51,901 nucleotides of DNA from Lachnospiraceae bacterium NK4A179 (GTDB lineage: Bacteria > Bacillota > Clostridia > Lachnospirales > Lachnospiraceae), in NCBI GenBank assembly GCA_000421045.1, contig ATWC01000021.1, forward strand, positions 1 through 51,901. The letters are read 5' to 3'. The translations under genes were made by a program, and so were the position numbers. The stretch's first letter is position 1, and each line of letters begins with the position of its first letter. Shown in pieces: positions 17,566 through 24,816 of this stretch. Below the pieces are notes generated by a model. That model did no database searches. It was given only the letters and a program-made list of their open reading frames with translations, and was not told the origin of the DNA.

Positions 17566-18354
17566 TTACGGCATTAATGCCCTGACGACTGTTGCCACAT
17601 TTGTCCTCATGAATTTAAAGATCATTTCAGCAGCATCCGGCAGTATACCTATGGTAACAAAAAGCACGATCAGTCCTATCATGGACTTTATCTGTATTCC
17701 TACGGCAAACATGTTCATCTGAGGCGATACTTTTGCCATCACTCCGAGCATGCAGTTCACGATCAATATCACTGCAAATATTGGAAGCGCGATCCTGAAT
17801 CCCATCATTATGTATTCGCCCATGAATCTTATCATACTGTCATACATGAGTTCCTTATTGAGTACAGCCTGTCCCAACGGAATAAGTTCAAAGGTCTCTG
17901 AGAGCGCAAGTAACAGATACCTGTGCATCCCTGTAACCATAAATATGAGCATGAAGGTGTACTGGTAAAGGTAACCCGTGACTGTAGTATTCTGCATTGT
18001 CACCGGATCCATCTGGGCTGACATTGAAAAACCTATGTCAGTATCCACGATCTGACCCGCAAAAGCAGAGACATTCATGGCAAATGCAGCTGCAAGGCCT
18101 ATGATTATCCCAACCAACGTCTCCATGATGATAAATCCCGTATATTCTATCAGCGTATGATAAACAACGGGCACATGTGGCATGATCGCCTCATAAAGCA
18201 GATAAGATATCAAAATTGCAAGAGCAGCCTTAAGCATACGCGGCACATGATTCTGTGAAAAGAACGGTGCTGTGAACATAAAGCCCGATACTCTTGCAAG
18301 TATCAGCAGAAAATATTCAAGTTCCTCAAGTGGAAAAGAAAAATCAACAATCAT
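17566..18354 (-). CDS. fliR: Flagellar export channel protein FliR
   Basis: A 262-aa protein with five or six transmembrane segments and the FliR hallmark FIIMETLVGIIIGLAAAFA together with DTDIGFSMSAQMDP. It forms the export channel core with FliP and FliQ. It follows fliQ by 8 nt and is of normal length. Confidence 0.94.
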   Translation of the reverse strand: MIVDFSFPLEELEYFLLILARVSGFMFTAPFFSQNHVPRMLKAALAILISYLLYEAIMPHVPVVYHTLIEYTGFIIMETLVGIIIGLAAAFAMNVSAFAGQIVDTDIGFSMSAQMDPVTMQNTTVTGYLYQYTFMLIFMVTGMHRYLLLALSETFELIPLGQAVLNKELMYDSMIRFMGEYIMMGFRIALPIFAVILIVNCMLGVMAKVSPQMNMFAVGIQIKSMIGLIVLFVTIGILPDAAEMIFKFMRTNVATVVRALMP

Positions 18355-18362
18355 ATCTCATA

Positions 18363-18632
18363 TCAGTGAAGATATACCGAAAAATCCGCCCACAGATTTT
18401 TCATATAATCAGTCATATTTCCGAGCATCCATCCGCCGAAGATAATAAGGACCAGGAATATCGCAAGCAGTTTGGGTACAAAAGTAAGCGTCTGCTCCTG
18501 TATGGATGTTACGGTCTGAAATATACTTACGAGCAGACCTATTATCATACTTATCAGAAGAGGCGGTGCACTGGTGATGATGATCACATACATTGCCTGA
18601 CTGATTATTTCAGTAATGTCTGAAACTGTCAT
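18363..18632 (-). CDS. fliQ: Flagellar export channel protein FliQ
   Basis: An 89-aa protein with two transmembrane helices (about 12-37 and 51-74) and the family segment SMIIGLLVSIFQTVTSIQEQ. Four copies assemble with five FliP and one FliR into the channel. The spacing to fliP is 12 nt. Confidence 0.95.
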   Translation of the reverse strand: MTVSDITEIISQAMYVIIITSAPPLLISMIIGLLVSIFQTVTSIQEQTLTFVPKLLAIFLVLIIFGGWMLGNMTDYMKNLWADFSVYLH

Positions 18633-18644
18633 ACCCTATCCCTC

Positions 18645-19517
18645 CTAATAAAATGTCTTTACAAGATTTACGATTATAAGATTCCATCCATCCGCAAGCA
18701 CAAACAAAAGTATCTTAAACGGCATGGATATCGTGGTAGGCGGCAGCATCATCATACCCATACTCATGAGCACGGATGACACGACCATATCTATGACAAG
18801 AAAAGGGATATATATCAGGAATCCTATGATGAAAGCAGTCCTGAGTTCGCTTACAACATAGGCCGGTATAAGCACCTGAATTGGAACTGCATCGGGATCG
18901 CCTGTCCAGTCATCATTACCCGAGATCTCCATGAAGACGGAAACATCCTTAACTTCTGTCTGCCCATACATATATGTTCTGAGCGGCTTGATCCCGGCAT
19001 CAAAAGCTTCTTCCGTTGTAATTTCTCCGTTATTTAAAGGCTCAACGGCATTCGTATACATCTCCGTAAATACCGGTGACATGATATAGATGGTAAGGAA
19101 TATTGCCAGGGCCACGAGCACCATGTTCGGCGGTGCTGTTTGTGTATTAAGAGCCTGTCTGGTGAAATGAAGCACTATGATTATTCGTGTAAAAGATGTA
19201 AGTGTGAGGAGCAGTATCGGGATAAGACCGATGGCTGTAAGTATCAGCACTATCTGCAGCGCTCCGTTTATCGAGCCGTTTCCGTTATTAAGCTCCACCC
19301 TTACAACATTGTCAACATTCAGATCCTCGGTATCCGAAGGAGTTCTGGAATCCCCGGGCGCATCCTCATATGTCCTGCCATCGGTATCACCGTTATTGTC
19401 CGCATCGGTTGCATGCGCATAAATCGGCATCAAAAAACACATTGTGCCCACTAAAAGCAGACACAATGTATATACGATTGTCTTTATTAATTGTCCGGTC
19501 TTAACTGTACCTGTCAA
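18645..19517 (-). CDS. fliP: Flagellar export channel protein FliP
   Basis: A 290-aa protein with an N-terminal signal sequence (residues 1-36, ending MPIYAHA), an acidic spacer (about 37-72), and the core: LTSFTRIIIVLHFTRQALNTQ, PPNMVLVALAIFLTIYIM, LIPAYVVSELRTAFIIGF and a C-terminal membrane hairpin (MGMMMLPPTTISMPFKILLF). All the usual FliP blocks are present. The acidic spacer after the signal peptide is longer than in many FliP proteins. Confidence 0.95.
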   Translation of the reverse strand: MTGTVKTGQLIKTIVYTLCLLLVGTMCFLMPIYAHATDADNNGDTDGRTYEDAPGDSRTPSDTEDLNVDNVVRVELNNGNGSINGALQIVLILTAIGLIPILLLTLTSFTRIIIVLHFTRQALNTQTAPPNMVLVALAIFLTIYIMSPVFTEMYTNAVEPLNNGEITTEEAFDAGIKPLRTYMYGQTEVKDVSVFMEISGNDDWTGDPDAVPIQVLIPAYVVSELRTAFIIGFLIYIPFLVIDMVVSSVLMSMGMMMLPPTTISMPFKILLFVLADGWNLIIVNLVKTFY

Positions 19518-19526
19518 ATCAAAGCC

Positions 19527-20021
19527 TCATTTATCATCACTGCGTTCATGTCCGCCGCCGTCATCTGTCTCATCAGGATCTTTTCCGTTTAAGAGCTTTG
19601 CTCTTTTAAGTATCTCTGAAAACCCGCCCTGACTTTCACCGTTTGCGGAAAAATCCAGATCCTCTGCGCAGGCATCACAGATATAACTTATGCTGTCTTT
19701 GCCTACACCTACAACAACATATTTCTTTCCGACTCTGAGCAGTTCTATGACTTTGCCATCGGCAGTACGTACAGCCTCTTTTATTTCAAGATTCCTGGAA
19801 CGTACGCTTCTTTGCTCCGCTCTTCCCACAAACTTTGTTGTCAGATAAGTTATGAAAAGTACAAAGGCAAATATCAGCAGCAGGGTTATGAACCTTGCTA
19901 TGCTGTTGGTCCCCGAAAACGAAGCACTGTTGTTTTCTTCATATGCTGCACCGTTACCCGAAACATTATCTATCAGTTTCCCAAGCTCCGGAGAAGCACA
20001 GTATAAAAATCCGGTCATCAT
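19527..20021 (-). CDS. fliO: Flagellar biosynthesis protein FliO (FliZ)
   Basis: A 164-aa protein with a short extracytoplasmic N-terminus, one transmembrane helix (about 43-63, ITLLLIFAFVLFITYLTT) and a cytosolic FliO domain (LEIKEAVRTADGKVIELLRVGKKYVVVG split over about 78-108). FliO helps FliP ring assembly. It starts 2 nt after fliY, with no cheY gene between them, unlike the Bacillus arrangement. The tail is acidic and Gly-rich, likely disordered. Confidence 0.88.
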   Translation of the reverse strand: MMTGFLYCASPELGKLIDNVSGNGAAYEENNSASFSGTNSIARFITLLLIFAFVLFITYLTTKFVGRAEQRSVRSRNLEIKEAVRTADGKVIELLRVGKKYVVVGVGKDSISYICDACAEDLDFSANGESQGGFSEILKRAKLLNGKDPDETDDGGGHERSDDK

Positions 20022-20023
20022 TA

Positions 20024-21262
20024 TCAGTTGTCCTTGATGATCTCTGTTATCCTGACACCGAATGATTCTTCGATGACAACTACTTCGCCCTTGGCTACAA
20101 ATTTGCCGTTAACGAGCACATCTATAGGCTCACCTGCGATCTTCTCAAGCTCTATGATCGTACCCGGTGCAAATTCAAGAATATCATGAATGGATTTCTG
20201 TGTACGTCCGAGTTCAACCGTAACCTCGAGCGGCACATCCATGATAAGGCCTATATTTTCCTTTCCGATAAGAGCTGCCATATCCGGCGTGAATGCCTGG
20301 AACTGCGCCGGCTGAACATTCATCTGCGGCATGGTCGGCATAGCATACTGCTGCGGAGGAGGCATCATAGGCGCCCCCGCAGGTGCACCATATCCTGCAT
20401 ATGGATCAGGCGCTGCTGAAGGTGTAGGCATTGCTGCAGCCATAGGCATAGGTGCAGGCGCAGGTGCTGCTGCCTCAGCTGCTTCTGCTGAATCAGAACC
20501 ATCCATTTGACTCCCCATAAATATCTCATAAAGTGATTTCGCAAATTTTAAAGGATAGAGCTGCATGATGGTGGAATCCACCAATTCGCCTATCTGCATA
20601 CGAAATGCTATCTTGACAAATGTATCCTCTTCAAAAGGATTATTTTCTTTACCTTCTCCGATTATCTCATTTATCTTCACGAGACTGGCTTTGGGCGGAG
20701 ATATGTCTATCTTCTTACCCATCATCGAAGAAAGAGAAGTTGCCGATGATCCCATCATCTGGTTCATAGCTTCTGAAATCGCAGAAAGATGAAGTTCTCC
20801 GAGTTCTCCATCGATATTGGTTCCATCGCCGCCCATCATCAGGTCTGTGATGATCTTTACATCACGTTCGGCAAGTATAAGAATATTTGAACCGGCAAGC
20901 CCTTCCGTATACTGGATCTCAATAAAAACACAGGGTGCGGGATATTCCTCAAGCACCGTATCCCAGTTGGCTATAGTAACCATCGGTGTGGTAATGCTCA
21001 CCTTCTGGTTAACAAGAGAAAACAGCGTGGTCGCACTCGTTCCCATGCTGATATTGGCTATCTCGCCTATGGCATCTTTTTCTATGTCGGAGAGCAGACT
21101 CTGGTCAGGTTCACCTGAACCTCCGCCGTTTCCGCTGCCGGCTGAATCCGACGTATCAGCCGATGTCATATCAGCTGCGCCGCTGCCGGAAGCATCCGCA
21201 TTGTCAATATCCATACCGTTAAGGAGGGCATTGATCTCGTCCTGTGACAGCATTCCATCCAT
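20024..21262 (-). CDS. fliY: Flagellar switch phosphatase FliY
   Basis: A 412-aa protein with four parts. An N-terminal FliM-like CheY-binding peptide (LSQDEINALL) is followed by a Gly/Ser/Asp linker. A CheC-type phosphatase domain (about 60-255) has two E-x-x-N helices (IGEIANISMGTSATTL and LSAISEAMNQMMGSSATSL). A Pro/Met/Ala linker (about 265-325) precedes a C-terminal SpoA/FliN domain (MDVPLEVTVELGRTQKSIHDI to the end). It forms the C-ring with FliM and FliG and removes phosphate from CheY-P at the motor. Its ATG overlaps the fliM stop (TAATG), so normal translation is probably coupled to fliM, which the inserted element has interrupted. Confidence 0.95.
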   Translation of the reverse strand: MDGMLSQDEINALLNGMDIDNADASGSGAADMTSADTSDSAGSGNGGGSGEPDQSLLSDIEKDAIGEIANISMGTSATTLFSLVNQKVSITTPMVTIANWDTVLEEYPAPCVFIEIQYTEGLAGSNILILAERDVKIITDLMMGGDGTNIDGELGELHLSAISEAMNQMMGSSATSLSSMMGKKIDISPPKASLVKINEIIGEGKENNPFEEDTFVKIAFRMQIGELVDSTIMQLYPLKFAKSLYEIFMGSQMDGSDSAEAAEAAAPAPAPMPMAAAMPTPSAAPDPYAGYGAPAGAPMMPPPQQYAMPTMPQMNVQPAQFQAFTPDMAALIGKENIGLIMDVPLEVTVELGRTQKSIHDILEFAPGTIIELEKIAGEPIDVLVNGKFVAKGEVVVIEESFGVRITEIIKDN

Positions 21263-21560
21263 TAGCTTTCCTCTTCCTCCTCCCTGTAAACTGATGTGAT
21301 CCTCACGGCATAGCGGTCATGATCTGTTCCCGGCACAGCAGTGAACTTCTTATACATGCCCACGTACACATCCAGTTCATTTTCAACTCTTCTCTCAAGT
21401 CTTATGATATCTCCCGGCTGAAGCATAAGAAAATCATTAACTGCTATCTCGCTCTTTCCAAGCACTGCCTTGACCGGAACCTCCACCTTTTTAAGCAGGT
21501 TTTCAAGATCCTGCTTATGATCCTCTGAATCAGAGTTTGTCATATTAGTAAACCAGAATT
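21262..21560 (-). pseudogene. fliM: fliM 3' fragment (SpoA domain), cut off by the mobile element
   Basis: This is the C-terminal 98 or so codons of the switch protein FliM: FWFTNMTNSDSEDHKQ, then the SpoA (FliN-like) domain LKKVEVPVKAVLGKSEIAV to EIIRL-type strands and an acidic tail. It would join the 5' fragment (24080-24775) in frame as NTKF-WFTN. The open frame continues 40 codons into the element, up to a TTG at 21678 without a Shine-Dalgarno, and would add a hydrophobic element-derived N-terminus. I do not believe this chimeric ORF is a normal product. The stop overlaps the fliY start (TAATG). Confidence 0.9.
21556..21560. repeat. Left copy of 5-bp direct repeat GAATT flanking the element
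   Basis: GAATT at 21556-21560 matches GAATT at 24080-24084. The uninterrupted fliM would have one copy (AACCA-GAATT-TAGTA on the plus strand). It behaves like a target-site duplication, although a duplicated target is not usual for IS91-type elements. The first or last bases could equally belong to the element ends. Confidence 0.7.
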
Positions 21561-21761
21561 GAACAAAATCGCTGCGCGATGGCCTGCCTAGGCTGTGTGC
21601 AGTGATTTTCTTTTTATCAAAAAGGCAGTAGAAAGTAAGTCCTAATAGTAGTATTGTTGTAGTCGCGAAACTTAACAATCAAACAGGATTATTACTAACA
21701 CTGCCATGAAAAGAATATCATTCGCTTGTGCAAAGTACAAGCATCATTTTGATGTACATGC
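21561..21761 (+). other. Non-coding left end of the element with small hairpins
   Basis: Contains ATCGC-tgc-GCGAT (21568-21580) very close to the left boundary, then GCCT/AGGC nearby. GCTTGT and ACAAGC pair (21724-21742, 7-nt loop), followed by CATCA/TGATG. Sub-terminal hairpins of this type are recognition or termination sites in single-strand transposition, so this end may be one of the two functional ends of the element. No open frame on the plus strand is supported here. Confidence 0.5.
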
Positions 21762-21809
21762 ACCTCCGAAGTTTTAGTTGTTCCTATCAATGACTATACT
21801 TTCGGAGGT
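21762..21809 (+). promoter_or_regulatory. Hairpin that masks the ribosome-binding site of the recombinase gene
   Basis: ACCTCCGAA (21762-21770) is the exact complement of TTCGGAGGT (21801-21809), which contains the Shine-Dalgarno GGAGG of the recombinase gene (ATG at 21816). The loop is 30 nt. In a transcript that enters from outside the element the ribosome-binding site would be sequestered. Such shielding is known for several insertion sequences (for example IS10 and IS200), where it limits transposase made from read-through transcripts. Here it would guard the first gene and, by the overlap, the transposase too. Confidence 0.7.
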
Positions 21810-21815
21810 TTTACT

Positions 21816-22664
21816 ATGTATGATGAATATTTGAAAAAACTTGATGAAGCAGGAAAAATACGCAATCTTAAGGAGCGTTCTATATCCTGCTATCATAACT
21901 ATGTTGCTTATTTTTTAAACTATGTCGGAAAAGATCCTAAGGAACTTACCTGCCAGGATGTACGCGATTTTCTTCTGAGCAAAAAAGATGAAGGTTTAAA
22001 AGCTACTACCTTGAATCTCTATAACTCATCAATTCGCTTTTTTTACAAGTTTGTTCTCGGCATACTTTGGGATGAGATTTTAGTTCCACGCATGATAAAA
22101 GATCAACCTTTGCCAGTAGTCCTTACATTGGATGAAGTTAATCTCTTTCTCGATAACGTTGAGGATATAAAATATAAGGCAATGTTTGCAACCATGTATT
22201 CTTCTGGAATGCGTGTATCAGAAGTCATACACTTGCATTATGATGATATTTCCAGATCAAACATGCAGATTCATGTACGGAATACTAAAAACCGCATGGA
22301 CAGATATACTATTCTCTCAAAGAAAAATCTGGATATACTCACCAGATATTGGTTTGAGAGAAATCGCCCCACCGGTATTCTTTTCCCAAACAGATTCACA
22401 GGAGAATATCTTACAGTAAGTACACTGGAACAGGTCATGCGCAGAGCTATTAAAAAGTCAGGTATTACGGCTAAGGCGACACCACATAGTCTAAGACACA
22501 GCTTTGCAACACATCTCATGGAACAGGGAGTTGAACAAAAGTATATACAGACTCTTCTAGGGCACAGAGATCCCAGATCAACTGAAGTATACCTGCACAG
22601 AAGTAACAAGACTATTATGGGAATTCAGAGTCCTTTCGATATAGAGGACCATAGAGATGAATAA
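21816..22664 (+). CDS. Tyrosine recombinase/integrase of the element
   Basis: A 282-aa protein of XerC/D-like size. An N-terminal SAM-like core-binding domain (about 1-90) is followed by the catalytic domain with the full set of active residues: Arg133 (SGMRVSEV), Lys158 (TKNRM), His224 and Arg227 (PHSLRHSFATHL), His250 (LLGHRD) and the nucleophile Tyr259 (TEVYLHR). It would break and rejoin DNA via a 3'-phosphotyrosine. The start is supported by GGAGG at a spacing of 7 nt. Its stop overlaps the transposase start by 8 nt (ATGAATAA), so both are probably made together. Its role may be resolution of intermediates or site choice; this is inference. Confidence 0.93.
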   Translation: MYDEYLKKLDEAGKIRNLKERSISCYHNYVAYFLNYVGKDPKELTCQDVRDFLLSKKDEGLKATTLNLYNSSIRFFYKFVLGILWDEILVPRMIKDQPLPVVLTLDEVNLFLDNVEDIKYKAMFATMYSSGMRVSEVIHLHYDDISRSNMQIHVRNTKNRMDRYTILSKKNLDILTRYWFERNRPTGILFPNRFTGEYLTVSTLEQVMRRAIKKSGITAKATPHSLRHSFATHLMEQGVEQKYIQTLLGHRDPRSTEVYLHRSNKTIMGIQSPFDIEDHRDE

Positions 22665-23808
22665 GCCCACAGTACAGGACATATTTCTGAGATTCTATCC
22701 TGATTACTTGGAAAAATACGCCCCATCTCCGGAACAGTCCAAAGTTGCTAACGCCATCATGAATTGTAAGACTTCAAGGATGGGTGCAAATGTACAGGTA
22801 TGTGAAGACTGCGGTTGTATTTCAATCCATTATAATTCCTGCCGGAACAGGTGTTGCCCCATGTGTCAGGCCCTTCCTAAGGAAAAGTGGATGGATATGC
22901 GCAAAGAAGATGTCCTGGATGCTCCATATTTTCATCTTGTCTTTACAGTTCCTGCTGAGTTGAATCCTGTTATCTACAGTAATCAAAAGCTTCTTTATGA
23001 TACTTTGTATCATGCTGCATCAGCCACAATAAATGATCTCTCTGCTCAGGATAAATACCTTGGCGCAAATGTTGGCTATATCTGCATACTGCACACATGG
23101 GGATCAGAAATGAATTATCATCCTCATATACACACAATACTTTTGGGTGGGGGTCTCGACAAAAACAAACACTGGAAAGATAAAGGTGATAAGTTCTTTC
23201 TTCCAATACAGGTGATCTCAAAAGTATTTCGAGGTAAGTACATGGAAGAACTAAAGAGTTTATGGGAAGATGGAAAGCTGAAGTTTTATGGTTCATCAGA
23301 AAAATATCAGAACAGGTATGAATTCAAAGCTTTACTGGATACCTGTTATTCCAAGGAATGGATTCCCCACTGCAAGAAAACCTTCAATGGTGCTCAATCA
23401 GTAATCAAATACCTTGGCAAATATACCCATAGGATAGCCATAAGTAACTACAGAATCATTCGCATCAATGATGAAAATGTGACATTTTCTGTTAAAGACT
23501 ACCGTAATGCAGGTAAATGGAAGGAGCTTACCATAAGTGGAGTTGAATTTATAAGGCGTTTTCTTATGCATGTTCCGCCAAAGCGTTTTGTAAGAATAAG
23601 GCATTATGGATTGTTGTGCAGCCGCATGAAGAACAGCAATCTTACTTTATGCAGAAATCACCTTGGATGTAAAAAGTATATATCTGAGCTTAGGAATATG
23701 ACATCCTCTCAGATATTGGATCACCTATGGGGATTCAAGGTAGGTATATGCAAGCATTGTGGTGGGAAAGTCATAGATCATCATAGACAAATGCCCAGGC
23801 TTTGTTGA
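22657..23808 (+). CDS. IS91-family transposase (HUH, two-tyrosine)
   Basis: A 383-aa transposase with an N-terminal zinc-binding domain (cysteines at 49, 52, 54, 62, 66, 67 and 70) and the Y2 catalytic domain. The HUH metal site is HPHIH (155-159), and the two tyrosines lie 4 residues apart in YLGKY (Tyr252 and Tyr256), exactly the IS91 arrangement, followed by THRIAIS. A Cys-rich C-terminal tail (CKHCGGKV) is present. It acts by nicking and single-strand transfer in a rolling-circle mode. The reading frame is intact. It overlaps the recombinase gene, so translation is coupled. Confidence 0.95.
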   Translation: MNKPTVQDIFLRFYPDYLEKYAPSPEQSKVANAIMNCKTSRMGANVQVCEDCGCISIHYNSCRNRCCPMCQALPKEKWMDMRKEDVLDAPYFHLVFTVPAELNPVIYSNQKLLYDTLYHAASATINDLSAQDKYLGANVGYICILHTWGSEMNYHPHIHTILLGGGLDKNKHWKDKGDKFFLPIQVISKVFRGKYMEELKSLWEDGKLKFYGSSEKYQNRYEFKALLDTCYSKEWIPHCKKTFNGAQSVIKYLGKYTHRIAISNYRIIRINDENVTFSVKDYRNAGKWKELTISGVEFIRRFLMHVPPKRFVRIRHYGLLCSRMKNSNLTLCRNHLGCKKYISELRNMTSSQILDHLWGFKVGICKHCGGKVIDHHRQMPRLC

Positions 23809-23985
23809 TGTATACAAGCCATACGTTCAAGAGCCTCGCGCAAGGGAGGTCTATTTCTGATACCCTAAATTCAAAAAATCAAAAGACATAAGATATGTTA
23901 TTATCTAATTAGACAATAAAAACTGGTAAGCTCCAGGAATTAAAACTCCATATGTATCGGCTACACGGACGCTTACTTTGTTCAA

Positions 23986-24078
23986 TTAGGTTAAATCGCA
24001 ATAAGATCAAACGAAAGGGCAGTTATTGTTATAATTCAAGCTGCTTTTTCGTTTGACCTTACAGCGATTCTAACCTAA
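23986..24078. repeat. Large imperfect terminal hairpin at the right end of the element
   Basis: Left arm 23986-24016 (TTAGGTTA, AATCGC, TCAAACGAAA) pairs with right arm 24047-24078 (TTTCGTTTGA, GCGATT, TAACCTAA) at all but a handful of positions. The stem continues inward through GGGCAG/CTGCTT using G-U pairs. The outer end of the stem is 1-2 nt from the fliM junction. IS91-type elements have a palindromic end of this sort, used as the replication origin or terminator. It would also act as a strong structure in fliM read-through RNA. Confidence 0.75.
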
Positions 24079-24775
24079 AGAATTTAGTATTCAGGTTATC
24101 TATTATCGTTTCTATGGTCAGATAAGGGATACAAATATTTAAAAATCCCTCCACTTCGGCCATCTTTACATTGAGAGTCACTATCGCGATCATCTCATTA
24201 GGTGCTATGATCTGGGCAAACTGTGTGTTTGTCTCTATCCTTTCGAGCACCGGATCAACCTCTATAACATTCTTCCACGGCTCTCTTAAGAGCTGTGCGG
24301 AGATGGTGATTATCTTATAGAGTATGCCCATCTCTATCTCGGAGAAATCCCTGACCTTGTCTATGGGCTCTCCGTTGCCTCCCAGCATCCTGTCTATGAA
24401 TGCATAACCAAGAGAACTTGTCAGATCTATAAGGATGTTTCCCGAAAGAGGCTGAAAATTTATGATGCCCAGTATTACGGGATTTGAAAGAGCATTCGTA
24501 AACTCATTGAAAGTTACGGTCTCGGATGAGACCACACTAACCTGTATATTCTTCCTAAGATAAACAGGGAGATTCGTGGACAGCAGTCTGCCGTAATGCT
24601 CAAATATCAGTTCCAGGGTGCGGAGGTGTTCCTTGGAGAACTTTGCAGGACGTTTGAAGTCATAATTCTTTATAGTACGCTCATCCGCATTTTTCATCTC
24701 CTCGGCATCAACTTCGCCGGAAGAAAGAGCTGACAGGAGGCTGTCTATCTCCTCCTGCGACAGTATATCGCCCAC
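24059..24775 (-). pseudogene. fliM: fliM 5' fragment (switch protein), truncated by the mobile element
   Basis: A 238-codon open frame: 232 codons of FliM plus a six-residue tail (FRLESL) from the element and a stop within it. The N-terminal CheY-P binding peptide (LSQEEIDSLLSAL, 5-17) is followed by the whole middle domain, which binds FliG (FSKEHLRTLELIFEHYGRLL through DLTSSLGYAFIDRMLGGNG to LNICIPYLTIETII). The C-terminal SpoA domain needed to enter the C-ring with FliY is lost. FliM normally is about 330 aa; the two pieces sum to about 329. It begins 41 nt after fliL. A truncated product could still titrate CheY-P or FliG. Confidence 0.92.
24080..24084. repeat. Right copy of 5-bp direct repeat GAATT flanking the element
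   Basis: Second copy of the repeat at 21556-21560. Removing the element and one copy gives the codons AAA TTC TGG TTT (KFWF), which fits the family sequence at this position. This is the strongest support for the chosen boundaries. Confidence 0.7.
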
Positions 24776-24816
24776 TCATCTCACCTCCTCTCACAGTCAG
24801 TATTAAATAAGGCTTA

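Larger units (their letters stand above)
21561..24079 (+). mobile_element. IS91-type element with a tyrosine recombinase gene, inserted in fliM
   Basis: A 2519-bp insertion with boundaries set by reconstructing fliM. It carries a two-gene operon in the opposite direction to the host operon: a tyrosine recombinase (21816-22664) overlapping an IS91-family two-tyrosine HUH transposase (22657-23808). The left 255 bp is non-coding with several small hairpins. The right 271 bp is non-coding and ends in a large hairpin (23986-24078). The outermost ends share only a short imperfect match (ATCGCTG in inverted orientation), as expected for rolling-circle elements without long terminal repeats. IS91 relatives with an accessory tyrosine recombinase gene upstream of the transposase are a known subgroup. 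No cargo genes are present. Both genes look intact, so the element may still be active. Confidence 0.88.

Noticed and set aside
21262-21678. A complete 138-aa gene
   Set aside because: It begins at a TTG without a ribosome-binding site, in element sequence, and its first 40 residues have no FliM similarity. It is the fliM 3' fragment plus chance open frame.
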